Positions 36,296 through 49,300 of a DNA stretch of 64,000 bases are shown here, one piece after another. Source of the stretch: Patiria miniata (Eukaryota; Echinodermata; Asteroidea; Valvatida; Asterinidae); NCBI RefSeq assembly GCF_015706575.1, contig NW_024037069.1, positions 33,129,315 through 33,193,314 on the forward strand. Direction: 5' to 3'. Numbering within the stretch: the stretch's first letter is position 1; each line of letters begins with the position of its first letter. The notes under the pieces were generated by a model that searched no databases, was not told the DNA's origin, and worked only from the letters and a program-made list of their open reading frames with translations. The translations under genes were made by a program, and so were the position numbers.

Positions 36296-37877
36296 TACTA
36301 AAGTTTAATGCGATGGCTGTGGTCAGCATAATAAATGGTGAGCAAACTGTGGTGAATTTTGTGTTTTCTCAGCATTTGTTAAAAAAAACAAAAACCAAAC
36401 TACTACTCCGATGTTACACGGAGGCATCAGAAGCTTTTACTGAGTATGATTGGATGGTTTGAGGGAGCACTCAAAACTAATCGCTTTATTGACGACATGG
36501 TCTTTAGTTCTAAAATGATAGCCCTTTAAGGAATTAAACGGCTGCTCTTTCTCTTGAAGCGTACAACAAGAGTGGTATATGATGTCGGCTGCTTGCAAAA
36601 AAAATGAGTTTGCAAAGAGGGAGAGGCGGTTGACGTCAGACACCGGAACAGTTCGGGATGAACTCGAAATGAAACAACACAAATTTAAAACAGAAGGTGA
36701 AAGCTTTCTAGGATACCACAGTCGCGCAGGAGAAATGATATGTGGGGAGGTTTGGTTAAGGGTTGGATATTCGCAAAGAAAACTCGGCAGGGTTGCTGAC
36801 AACAGTAGGAACCAAAATGAAAACAAGTACATTAGTGTCTGAGAAAAGAGCGGACTAATTCATTACGTTTCCTGTCAAACATTGGAGTGTACTTTCTCTG
36901 TGTTTCAATGAAATCAAATTATTCACAAGGGTGTTTTCATGTCAGTTTATTCAATGCATGGTTGGAAATTCTCAGAAATATATTCCCCAAACTGTAATTA
37001 TAATTAATATTAAAAATTATAATTAAAAGACTTCTAATGCTCTATTATATTTTTATTTTACATTGTCACTTTTTATGCCATTGCCGCATTTCCTACAAAT
37101 TATTCAGACAATATAACACAGACAGGAACATTATTTAGATTAAAGCCCACTAAGCCCAATAAAAAGCCATACAATCAAGCGTACTCAATGTAAAACTAGC
37201 ACTTCTTATGCAGAAATTAATGTTTGCATGATATCAAATTATTTTAGAAATATCTCAGAACCCACTATCATTGGGAACCAACCTAACTGTGGACCGACTG
37301 AGCGATCGACTGAGCGATCGACTGACCGACCGACCAACCTACCGACCGACTTTCACTTTTTGTGACCTAAACTATTTCGTTAAAGCTTAAAGTAACAATT
37401 TGCTGACATGTAAGCCAAATTTTCCCTTGTTTTATACACTCCATAAATGAACAACACCTCCGTGTTAACCAAGCTCTTTCAGTTTACTCAGCTGTACAAA
37501 TCGAACCTTAACTAATGCTCTTTGATTTCTAACATTCCAATAAACCACATGGAAATCAATAATAGGTGCATAGATAAACAAGTTTACATACGCAACTTGG
37601 GCGGGGTTTGAACCTGCGACCTCTGGAGTATCGTACCGGTGCTCAGCAATTGAACTGAGTTTTCCAGTCCCATGCCACACGCACTTGGCATCATTTAATT
37701 AAGCGATCCAAATGAGTGCAAGTGCCATTTTCGTCATCCGATTTTTTCCCGACCGACTGACACTACTTCAGAAGCAAAACAATATGAGAGTCATGAAGAC
37801 AAAGAGGGACGCCGTATTACAGTAGGAACCAACTGCTTAGCATCTTAGAATTACGTGACTATGAGAGCTGATAGTTA
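36296..37877. repeat. Tandem duplication of copy 3 upstream flank, unit 1
   Basis: About 1.58 kb repeated at 37,878-39,420. Unit 1 starts next to the copy 3 signal-peptide exon, so it is the working flank. Both units hold the GATGGCTG motif, a GACC repeat and a tRNA-SINE head. The open frames in both units (for example 36,579-36,842 and 38,210-38,422) belong to the repeated DNA, lack splice or domain support, and also appear in the flank of copy 4. Confidence 0.85.
37601..37670 (-). repeat. tRNA-derived SINE head (copy S6)
   Basis: Minus-strand GGTTCAAACC B box with GAGGTCGCA before it, and a decayed A-box region. It is the counterpart of the copies at 21,161, 28,371 and 39,171. Confidence 0.65.
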
Positions 37878-39420
37878 CTAAAATTTAATGCGATGGCTGC
37901 GGGCAGTATAATAAATGGTGAGCAAACTGTGGTGAATTTTGTGTTTTCTCAGCATTTGTTGAAAAAAACAAAACCAAACTACTACTCCGATCTTACACGG
38001 AGGCATCAGAAGCTTTTACTGAGTCTGATTGGATGGTTTGAGGGAGCACTCAAAACTAATCGCTTTATTGACGACATGGTCTTTAGTTCTAAAATGAAAG
38101 CCCTTTAAGGAATTAAACGGCCGCTTTTTCTCTTGAAGCGTACAGCAAGAGTGGTATATGATGTCGGCTGCTTGCAAAAAAAAATGAGTTTGCAAAGAGG
38201 GAGAGGCGGTTGACGTCAGACACCGGAACAGTTCGGGATGAACTCGAAATGAAACAACACACATTTAGAACAGAAGGTGAAAGCTTTCTAGGATACGACA
38301 GTCGCGCAGGAGAAATGATATGTGGGGAGGTTTGGTTAAGGGTTGGATATTCGCAAAGAAAACTCGGCAGGGTTGCTGACAACAGTAGGAACCAAAATGA
38401 AAACAAGTACATTAGTGTCTGAGAAAAGAGCGGACTAATTCATTACGTTTCCCGTCAAACATTGGAGTGTACTTTCTCTGTGTTTCAATGAAATCAAATT
38501 ATTCACAAGGGTGTTTTCATGTCAGTTTATTCAATGCATGGTTGGAAATTCTCAGAAATATATTCCCCAAACTGTAATTATAATTAATATTAAAAATTAT
38601 AATTAAAAGACTTCTAATGCTCTATTATATTTTTATTTTACATTGTCACTTTTTATGCCATTTCCGCATTTCCTACAAATTATTCAGACAATATAACACA
38701 GACAGGAACATTATTTAGATTAAAGCCCACTAAGCCCAATAAAAAAGTCAAACAATTAAGCGTACTCAATGTAAAGCTAGCACTTCTTATGTAGAAATTA
38801 ATGTTTGCATGCTATTATTTCAGAAATATCTCAGAACCCACTATCATTGGGAACCAACCTAACTGCGGACCGACTGAGCGATCGACTGAGCGATCGACTG
38901 ACCGACCGACCGACCGACCGACTTTCACTTTTTGTGACCTAAACTATTTCGTTAAAACTTAAACTAACAATTTGCTGACATGTAAGCCACATTTTCCCTT
39001 TTTTATACACTCCATAAATGAACAACACCTCCGTGTTAACCAAGCTCTTTCTGTTTCTCAGGTGTACGAATCAAACCTAATCTAATGCGCTTTGATTTCT
39101 AACATTCCAATAAACCACAGGGAAATCAATAATAGGTGCATAGATAGACAAGTTTACATATGCCACTTGGGCGGGGTTTGAACCTGCGACCTCTGGAGTA
39201 TCGTACCGGTGCTCAGCAATTGAACTGGGTTGTCCAGTCCCATGCCACACGCACTTGTCATCATTTAATTAGGCAATCCAAATGAGTGCAAGTGCCATTT
39301 TCGTCATCAGATTTTTTCTCGACCGACTGACCCTACTTCAGAGGCAAAACAATATGAGAGTCGTAAAGACAAAGAGGGACGCCGTATATTAAAGTAGGAA
39401 CCAACTGCTTAGCATCTTAG
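37878..39420. repeat. Tandem duplication of copy 3 upstream flank, unit 2
   Basis: Second unit of the 1.58 kb duplication. No signal-peptide exon precedes it, and its RUNX-like motif is altered. A third relative is the flank of copy 4 from 50,171, which is interrupted by three insertions. Right of 39,420 the sequence continues as the ordinary 3' flank of copy 4. Confidence 0.85.
39171..39242 (-). repeat. tRNA-derived SINE head (copy S7)
   Basis: Same family and orientation as S2, S4 and S6, with GGTCGCAGGTTCAAACCCC. Confidence 0.65.
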
Positions 39421-40101
39421 AATTACATGACTATGATAGCTCTTTTAATGAATGCTTTTAATCATCACCAATCACTCAGAATGCAATTATCATGTATTAA
39501 TTAAACAACAACGTAGCTCAATAAAGTATATATTATACTCAGCAAAAAAGGTAAAAGTGAATGTGTGCCATCATAATAGGTGCACAATGTGCAAGTGTGT
39601 GCTATAAAGGTGCCAGTAACCCTTTAACGTTGTGCATGGACGATGCAAAATAGAACTATCCAGTGGATGTTAGTCTAAAGCAAGACAAATAAAACCGAGA
39701 ACGTATACAACACTAGTAGAGTGTAAATCGTTTATGTTCCAATGAACGTGCAGCATAATTATTTACATTATGTACAACCTGAGATAGAGATTTGAACGAC
39801 AAAACATCGTAACTATGTCTGTTATTGTTTCAATAAAGGAACTTGTAATGAGAAAGTATAACATACAACCAATTGATTATAATTGCAATCCACCAACTCC
39901 CACAATATCTAACAAAATTATCCGTTTGTTCATTCTAAAATGAACAACACGGATACCAAACTCTGTCTGTTTTCTCTAGCTATACGAAGTAAACGAAAAC
40001 TACTATGCGCTCTAATTTCTAACGTTCGAATAAACCACAAACAGACATTGAACATAGGTGCATATATGAATAGGAGAACATTCAACAAACAAACTGACAG
40101 A

Positions 40102-40168
40102 AGCGGGGTTTGAACCTGCGACCTCCGGAATACCGTACCGGTGCTCTAACAAATGAGTTTTCTAGTCC
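40102..40168 (-). repeat. tRNA-derived SINE head (copy S8)
   Basis: Counterpart of S3 and S5, about 170 bp past the copy 4 stop codon, with GTTAGAGCACCGG and GGTCGCAGGTTCAAACC. Confidence 0.7.
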
Positions 40169-40340
40169 TATGTTGGGTATTCGACGTTATTTCCATTCTT
40201 TTGTTCAAGGGTGCTAGTGGAATTGCTCCCATTTATTTCCAAAACAAGGATATGCAAAGATGTTCCATATTCAATTGTTTTCGAAAACAAAAAGAGTGGG
40301 CCACGTATCATTACAATACTGAACATTACTCCACATGAAA

Positions 40341-43300
40341 TTAATCCATCGGACATTGAATCAACTCAAACCGTAGCGCAAGTCTACCGGGCAAGGTGTA
40401 GCGAGTAGGGTAAATGCGAACAGCAGACGCCATAATGGCCTGGTTGAAGTAATTAGTATGAGGGGTAGAAGCAGAGTCGATATCCCCGCCATCAAACAAC
40501 TGTAAAGAAAGGTTAACAGAAGAAAACGGTGTAAAGGAAAAGAATACATACATTTTCCTCTCAAAAAAGTACACCAAGATACGGCAGTAAATAACTTTCC
40601 ATTAAATCTTAACAAGACGGATATATTTGCTTCTCTAGTGCACCTGCTGTTATGAATTATGGCTTCGCCATTAACAATGGGAATGTCAATCGTCGTGTCA
40701 ATTGTTTGTTACTCATTTTTGTTGAAGAATTTCTTGACGACACCTTACACAATCGATTGGAACTCACTTACAACTGTATCTTGCTCAATAACAGTTACTC
40801 ATGTAATTATTGAAGCACTTATACTGCATGCCTACCTTCATATCACCATTGGTTTCCTTGATGTACTCGTAGCCAGACGAAGGTGTGGGCTTGTAGGACA
40901 CCTTAAATTCTGTCACAAGATATGTGGTCCAGGAGAATTCATTTCCTTGCGTGATGACGCCAGAAACCCTAGTCGTTTGGAGGAGATCCACCTCAATCCA
41001 ACAGGGCGAGCTATCATGAGCACACAAACCAAAAGAGACTTTAATCAGTGTCTTGATAAACAAGTGCACAGGTCAAGGGAGGGGAAATAATTTTCCTGTG
41101 AATGCAAAGAATTATATTATTAAACGTTGCTATCCAGGTGGTACGTTAACTACGCATGACCGAATCTGAAGAGCTGTAGACCTTTCTTTTGTTTGTAAAC
41201 ATTGGCGCCATTTAATATGGGCTGCTGCAAGCGCATAAATTGAAGCCGTGATTGGCAACATATTTTTTTTCCACAAGAAGTCTCCAGAACGCCCTCAATA
41301 CAAAGTAAAAAGGCATTTTTAGGAATTACGTTGTAGCTTTGTTGACAATGATGTATTTCCATCAATCAAATAATACCTTGGTTATCTGCAATAACTCTTC
41401 TTCATTTTTGCGGTGTGTGACTTTCCATAGTTTTGCAACCTGTGGTTGGCAAAAATGCAGTTTTCCAACCAGGCGTAAAAATGGTCTATAAGAGCACATA
41501 GTAAGTGAAGCATACTTTAGTGGTATTTGCGGAACGTTAATAATATAATTAGGATACTGAGCTGTTTCGTAAGGAGCCATTCAAGTGGCAACGACTCGCC
41601 ACTCTTTCAAGTCTAATTCCAAGGCCGTATTTGGATTTTGATCCTTTTAGCGCCGTCAAAGCACCACAGTGGTATAGAGGGCACCATTACTAAGATGAAT
41701 CAAAATCCGGTTGGAAACTTTGGCACTTGGATCCAAGAGATTCTGAGCATGCCTCAAACACGCTTAATGGGTTCTTGGAAAATGTCGGGATACGGTGCCA
41801 AAGTTCCAACATGAATGTAAATTATTTTGTTCATAGCGCACCTGTCACCGCAATGGTTGAGGGCGTTAACAGGGATCGAAATCAGCTACATTCAGGTCCA
41901 GTGACCTACCAGTATATCGCGACCCAGTATGATGGGCCATTCAGTCGTGCCAGGGCAGCAGGTTGGTTTAAACTTGAACTTGATGCTCGGATGCGCTCAT
42001 CAGGAATGGTGCCGTCTTCAAGACCCAGTCGCTTACAACTATCTGCTATCAAAATCAAAATATAACTATGGATGATAAAACAGTTGAAGGATATACGTAT
42101 GAGTTGGTTGTACGTTTTTTTTTTCATTATATTTCCATTTTTTTCTAAATAAGTAGCATTTTCAATAACGACAACATGCAGTGACAATATGTGAAGCTGA
42201 CATTTAGTGTTGACAATTTTTTTTGTGACAAACATTTCTTAAATACTCTCAGACACTAAAGGGCCAAAGGTCTGGATGGCAGGATGTATGCAAACGTTTG
42301 GGGAAAAACCTGTTTGATTACATTTGACGTAGCCTATTCATTGAAATTAATGGCCCATTTAAGTGCCATATTGACCATTGATCAACGTGAGAAAAAATGT
42401 CAAATTTCATGGCGGTCGGCTACTATCAGAAGTTGCATTAGATTGTGCCCCTCTCTAGAAATGGAAAAGAGACTGGTATGATCGAAATTGTTCCACTATA
42501 CATTTCTTAAAATATACAATTCATCCAAAAATGATTTGTTCAAGACATTAAAGGAATGAAAGGAGCAAATATAAAAAAAACCGCTCCTGAATATCGAATA
42601 CAAGCGATCCGTGCACATTTTTTTTGATATTGGGTCATATCTTTCCTTTAAGCTATGCCACAAAAGAGTCTGGTTTTGAGTGTTACAAATTGTAATGAGG
42701 ATATTTTACTCAGAGTAGCCTATATTGATTACGCCTTACCCTTCGCAGTATCATCAGTGCATTGTCTCGGGCATCTTTTGCGTACTAACTCCATGAACTG
42801 TGCCATCCATTGGTGCATGTCTGCTGCATCCAGCTCCGGTGGTTGACCGAAGAAACAAACCCTCGCCTTGCTCTCCACACAGTCCATGAATACTAGAACT
42901 ATATCGAATTATAAGCACACAGAACACATTCACTGCAAAATTCATGGAGGTGATAACATAAGTTTTTCCGGCTATTTAAAAACATCATTTTGTTCGAATT
43001 TTCCAAATGTAGCATTCCATTTCGTCTGATACAAAACTCACACCCTTTTACCAAAACCAATTTAGTCGTTCACAGTTCAATTTCAAAGTTTGGTAACCCT
43101 TTTGATACACCGGGTGGAGAATTTTCGTCTTTATGGATTATATTCGTCTAGGCTGTTGCAAAATGGCAGCATTCAGAGATCAAATTCGTCTTTTATCAAT
43201 CAACTTAAAATTGGTTTCAAGTAACTTAGTCAGGTGCAGTGTAAATCATTTCCCTCATTTCATATCAAAGAAAGGTTACCAAAAAAGCAAAGATTACCAA

Positions 43301-46300
43301 TATCAACAATACAACATTATGTATAATAAACAAAAGACAAGGAAAATCCTTACAATGACAAAAAAAAAGAAATGTCAAAGGCCACGAATCGATAAACCAT
43401 TAATTTGCTCGAACTGAATTTCAAGTTGTCTGACAAAATACGAAATTAAATATTGGAAGCGCACTAAATCAATGTTGACGGAAGAAATTTGAATATTAGA
43501 TACGGGAAAATTCGAATGATAAGCGTTGTAAAATATAAAAAAACTTCATTTGCGATTATCTCGAAAACGCTTTTTCTTCAAAGTCGACATATGTGGCTCT
43601 TCGTGAAAACGGTGACGATATGGTTGCTAACGCAATGTGTCCGCTGTTGTTAGGCAAAGCCTATCCGACTACGTACTTAGACGCTATACCAGAGCAGTGA
43701 CATTCATGCACCCCCAAAACATGGCATTTTCAACGTTGTGCTTCTCAGAAAATATGTTCAGTATGATTGAAAAGTTAATGTATAACGTAAGAAGAAATTC
43801 TAAACTTAATGTCAGTGTAAAAAATCGCCGTCATCAATGCCAAAATGTCAATAGTGGTTACTGGTGAAGCTGACCTTCAACTCTGGATGAAATCGTTCGC
43901 AAACTTCCCCATATCTATGTAATTATATCAATCTCTGAGAATCTTTTCAAGTTGTTATTTCCCAAGTAGTTAGACACTTATATAATGTACGTATATTCCG
44001 AAATTCAGCTTAATCTGTTGTTGCAAACGCTGGTGTTATACCTAGAACTATTTCCAAGGAAAATTTGGACTAGGATTTTCTGCCTTAGGCGCTAACGGTT
44101 GATCGATTTCGGCCAAGCAACACAATAACGTACGGTAGATTAGCATATTCATTAGCGTCACTCGGCGTGTTTTGGAGTGGGCCTCGGTATCTACCAATGG
44201 AAGCCGGCTAAAAGGGTGATATTTATCAATTAATAACTCGTGAACAAGGCTTTTATGCAATTGTTTACTGCACACTATAATGGATGAGAACCTTAGTAAT
44301 ATTCGTGAGGCTAAAAGATTGACAGATATTGCAAACGCGAGAGCTACAACTTTAAAAAGTGCACGTAGCCAGGCCAATTTTTTTCTCAAATTTCAACGAA
44401 AAGTAATGAACATACCACAAGGATTTTTAGCACATACTCATTATAAGGGAAATAAATCCTGAAAGTTGCATGAAGATACTGTCTTCTAAACTGGAGATAT
44501 TAATTTTCAAAGTGTTCCGTAACCTGTAGAAATCGCCTTTTGCAACCACTAGGCTGCACTGTCCTGAAATATAGCATTAGTTTGATATTGGGCATTGGAC
44601 ATCCACATTCGTTTGTATCGACAAGGTCCATTTTGTTGTTTGAATATTGGACATTAAGTCGGGCATGCAAATATGTTTGTACCGGTACATGTTTTATTTG
44701 GATATTGGACAATGGATAATATGTTTGCAAAGAAATGTCAATATAGGTTTTCCCGGCTATTTTAAAACATTTATCATTCGAATTCCCTGTTTTTATATTG
44801 AAATTCGTCCATCAACACATTATATGGAAAAATAGAGCTGGCTAGGTGCACTTTTGAAAGTTGCAATATCTGTCAATTTTTCACGCATCACGAATATTGG
44901 TAAGGTTCCTATTCTTCGAAATCGCACGATGACATCATCATGACGTCACCTCAATTTTTACGTAATACACATCCCGGTCTACCTACGGAGTTTCAACCAA
45001 ATCGAAATTACAGTTCTGCAGATAAAGGACTTTAAAATATGCACACGTGTGATAACGTCACGTGACACATGATGACGTCATGATGACATCACTCTTCGAG
45101 ACACAAAATTGCTATAGAGACAATGCCTATTCTGAAGAAGTACGACAAAGATCAATGCCAAAAAGTGACGCGTAAAAAATCGTGTACAAAGTCTATAGGA
45201 TTTTGCATGAGCAACTCACATATGTTCATATGCTTTGTGTTATATCTTTGTGCATATGCAGTGAGGTAAATTATATGCAAGAAAATACCGTAGTTCCTAG
45301 ACAAACTTCCCCGGTTTCTGGTATGTGCGCGCGCCGCCGTAGCCATGCGCGTCGGCAAAGTGAAACTTTTTTTTTTCGGTGAAAGATGATGTCTCAAAAC
45401 CGCCAAACTCACTGGTTTGACTAGAATCCTGCTGCTGCACAATTTTAACGTGTTTTAAGATTGGGTTATGATCGAGAATAAGTTGTATGTGGCCTCTCTG
45501 GACTCCCATATATTTGCACTAAGTTTAGTTGGGCACCATTTGCAGTCATCAGCCGACATTTGAAGCAAAAAAAATCAGGTAAAAAAAAAAGCCTCGTCGC
45601 CGCACCACTTTTTGGCAAGCTCCATACCAGAAACCGGAGACTTTTTTGCCTAAAATGCACAAACTAAACATGACGTCACGTGCCCCGCAATGACATCATC
45701 TCAACAACACTTGTCAATGCACAATGGTTTCATTGCGGTGTTGATGTGCACCAAGTTTGAAGTCAATCCCATGAAAGAAAATGTAAAATTATGTAAGCGG
45801 AATAACATTGTAAATATTTTTAAAAAATCACTAGAAAATAAACAGATGACTTCATCGTGATGTCACTCTGGAGTTTGCTTACTTGAGACATCATCTACCT
45901 ATCCGGCAATGAGTTTCAGGACGATCGGCCCGTCTCTTATATGTGTTTTGAAAAAAACTCAGTTTAATGACGTCATCGTGAATTCACTCCTTTTTCAAAA
46001 ATGTGTACATTGATGTATGATGTAACATGCCTATACATATAACAAAACAATCGTGAATTTATCTTGTTATGTTGATGAAATATCGGTCAAAAATCAATAT
46101 AAAATCAGTTGATGACGTCATCATAACGTCACCTCAATGTTCATCGATAACGCATCCTATATAACGCGTCTATCTACATACCTAGTTTCAACCCAATCGG
46201 ACTTACAGTTCTGTGGATACAATCGGACTAAATGTGCACATTTAAGATGACGTCACGTGACCCCCGATGACGTAATTATGACGTCACTCTTCGGGACACA

Positions 46301-49300
46301 TTTTCACTATAGATCTTTACCAGTGTTGTAGTCGAGACCGGATAGTCCGAGACCGAGACCAAGACCGAGACCTGAAGTTGCGAGACCGAGACCGAGACCG
46401 AGACCAACCCCTTCAAGGCGGACCGAGACCGAGACCGAAATGGTCCGAGACCGAGACCGAGACCGAGACCGCGGATAATAAATAACAATAATCTAAATAA
46501 AAAAACAAGACACTAATTACAGCTAAACAGTCTGCCCTTGAGATGATGATGTTGATGGGGATGTGAAGGAAGTGATTGAAAGTTAGGAATCACTTGTACC
46601 TGCTTAATTGTGTCATGCGAGTGCTCTTCATGTTTGCTTCATACCATAAATTACAGCATGGCAACAGAATTTGTTATTGTCCAATCAATTTAAAAAAAAA
46701 AGGGAAACAACCTAATTTAAAGAAGGGGAAAACCTAATTTGATGAACTCCATATATTGTTGCCACTTTTTAAAAACATATGTTTTTTTTTAAATATAATA
46801 TTGTTTAACTACTATAAAGTGTCAATCTGATGAAGAAACTCCAACTTCATAGGAGTACGACAATTTGTACTAGTTTTTTGCAATGTTGAAACTTGACAAA
46901 AGTAAAAAGTTAAAGGTGGATTTGAAAAGTAAAAAGTTACAGGTGGATGTTTCATCTGTTATAGGAACTAAACTAAATTGTTACAGGACCCTAAACTCCA
47001 CAGCCACCCCTTGGTTTCAGCAATGACTACTAACGGATATTTAAAAGCAGCTTTAATTTTACATTGGACCTCCTTGTAAACCTGATTCAAAAAAATTTGG
47101 AGCAAGAAAATTTTGATTTATTTTTTAAAATTTCAGTCATGGAATATAGACTTGTACATGTAGACCCAAAAATTGAGAGGTGGTCGCCAGAGAGGCCTGG
47201 CTTAGGCTGAAATGAAATGCCACTTTATTTGTGTGTAATGTCAATACCATTACATACACTATAGAAGATCGATGAACCCTATTTGCCTGATCTATCTTCT
47301 GTTAATCTGCCCGCCGTCATCATCGCCATTAGCCTATTTGAGAATATGGCCGACACAATAGAAGGGCGCTGTCACAAACTGAATGTGGTGGGCGAGATGT
47401 ACTTTTAGGATTCATGGCTGCGTGCGCACGCCTATTTGTGTTTTGTACCAGCGTATCACCCGCATCGGCTACTATGCCGGGCGATTTAATTGAATATTTT
47501 AGTAATTTACAAGTACAACATATTGCCAATATTTCAATCGTTTATTGTGATGGCCGTAAACAGCATTTAGCGATTAATGGAACAAAAGTCTTCTCGACTC
47601 ATGCAAACGCAATTGACATTTAGAAAGGAGACAAGACAGGCAATTAGACTCTATTTTTGTGTGACTATGGCAGTAGCTCAATTTGTGTTTATCACAGATG
47701 AAAAGGTGAATACATGGCAAGTCAAAAATAAAGTGACAGTATGATAAAGAAAAAGAAATGGCACCCTCCATTTTATAAAAAAAAATATAATAATAACCAA
47801 GTCGTGCCTATTTTAATAAAGAGATCACAAAATGCAGCTGTCCACCACTAATAGCAATTTAACGGTCTACGAATTGATGAATATCCATTAATAACTATAA
47901 TGGAAAAAAAAAAACGTTTTCCCGCCTTCACGAATAAAGTAAAAATTGAAAAGAAAAATAGAAAAAAATCACCAATATTTCTGGGGAAAAAGAGTTGAAT
48001 TGTTCCCCATATTCAAAACAAAAAATCTGACGGTAAGAATAATGTTTCAATCTTGATTCATAAGATTTTAATCCCAGTTGTATTTGGAATCAATGAGGAT
48101 GGCTATAAAGTGCTTGTTTCAACAAACCATCCAACAATAAAAACAAGAAATAAGAAAAGGAGCAATGGTTGTTGGACTATGCCTCACTCACTAGAAAGTG
48201 AAGAGAGACATGTCTATCAGCATCACACTGCAGTCACATTTGCCCTCAACTGATTCTTTACTTAATCCAAAACTGGGGCCGGGGCGGAATCCGCCCCCTC
48301 ACTTTTTGGCCGGTCTCGACTCGAGACCAGCCAATATATCGAGACCAAAGGGGACCGAGACCGAGACCAAGACCGAGACCACAGCTCCCGAGACCGAGAC
48401 TGAGACCGAGACCGGCAAAAAGTGGTCTCGAGACCGAGACCGAGACCGAGACCGGTCTCGAGACCTACAACACTGATAGGTAGCACAGGCCAATTATCTC
48501 TTTGATTCGACGGTACCAGTAGGAAGACGCCCCTCGAAATAAATGGTTATGGTAATTTACTGTCTTTTCCATGGTAATTCGTTTGAAGTAGTTAATATGT
48601 TCTCGAAAGTCCAGCTGAAAGCACATTTTTTGAACGTGTTATAAATTTGAAGCGTAAGGTAGAGTGTGGGAGAGAACCATTTGTGCGTTTGGGAGAGAGA
48701 GGTGTCCAAGAGTTGTTGTGTGAAGTTTTGTTGGGTCGTCGCCACCCGTAACCAGCAGGCGAGTGGAAGCAACCACCGCAGGTACCGGGCCGGCCAACCT
48801 AAACTGATGAGGCCGAGAGCCACGTATAGTCAGAAGTACATGTAAAAGTACTTGCTTGACCCTCTCTTTAGCTGTATATGACCAGACGTCACACGGCAGT
48901 AGCCTGACCCAAGAGTACACTCCCCGAGAGTTACTGTAAGTTCCTTTTTATTATCAAAAACTGATTTTTGAATCGTGTTTAGTTATACGTGTAATCTGAA
49001 TCTACTTATTTAGACATTATTTGAGATCAATTTGTATTTTCATGTGTGATTACAAAAGAACAGAGATTTGTAGTGTTTTGGGTTATTTTACATTTCATAG
49101 ATAACCATTTTCCCTGGTGGGAACAACCAACCCTTGGATTGAGCTTTCATATTTTTTTTTGTGTTGTTGCAAAGTAGCTAATTTTTATGCCGTGCTAAGT
49201 TAACCTGCTAAGCTAACCTGCTAATTTAACCTGCGATTTAATTTGCTTGATTTGAGAAGTTTCTTTTGATTTGCCTAAGTTGAATTCTGTTATATTTTGT

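Noticed and set aside
36437..36832. 131-codon minus-strand frame, repeated at 38,113-38,412 and in part at 51,655-52,026
   Set aside because: Recurs only because the flank is duplicated; frame and length are not conserved among copies, with frameshifts between them.
42754..42945. Minus-strand frame HGLCGEQGEGLFLRSTTG over copy 4 exon 2 (also 31,605-31,796)
   Set aside because: It is the wrong frame of the four-Cys exon; the frame with DCVESKARVC joins correctly to both neighbours.
46276..46488. Frame reading VSVSVSVS / SRSRSR (also 48,198-48,493)
   Set aside because: Product of the GACCGA hexamer array at the ends of a hAT-like element, open on several frames.
48557..48920. Overlapping minus-strand frames in a GC-richer patch
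   Set aside because: Looked like a possible retroelement or gene fragment, but no motif could be named and neither frame has splice support.
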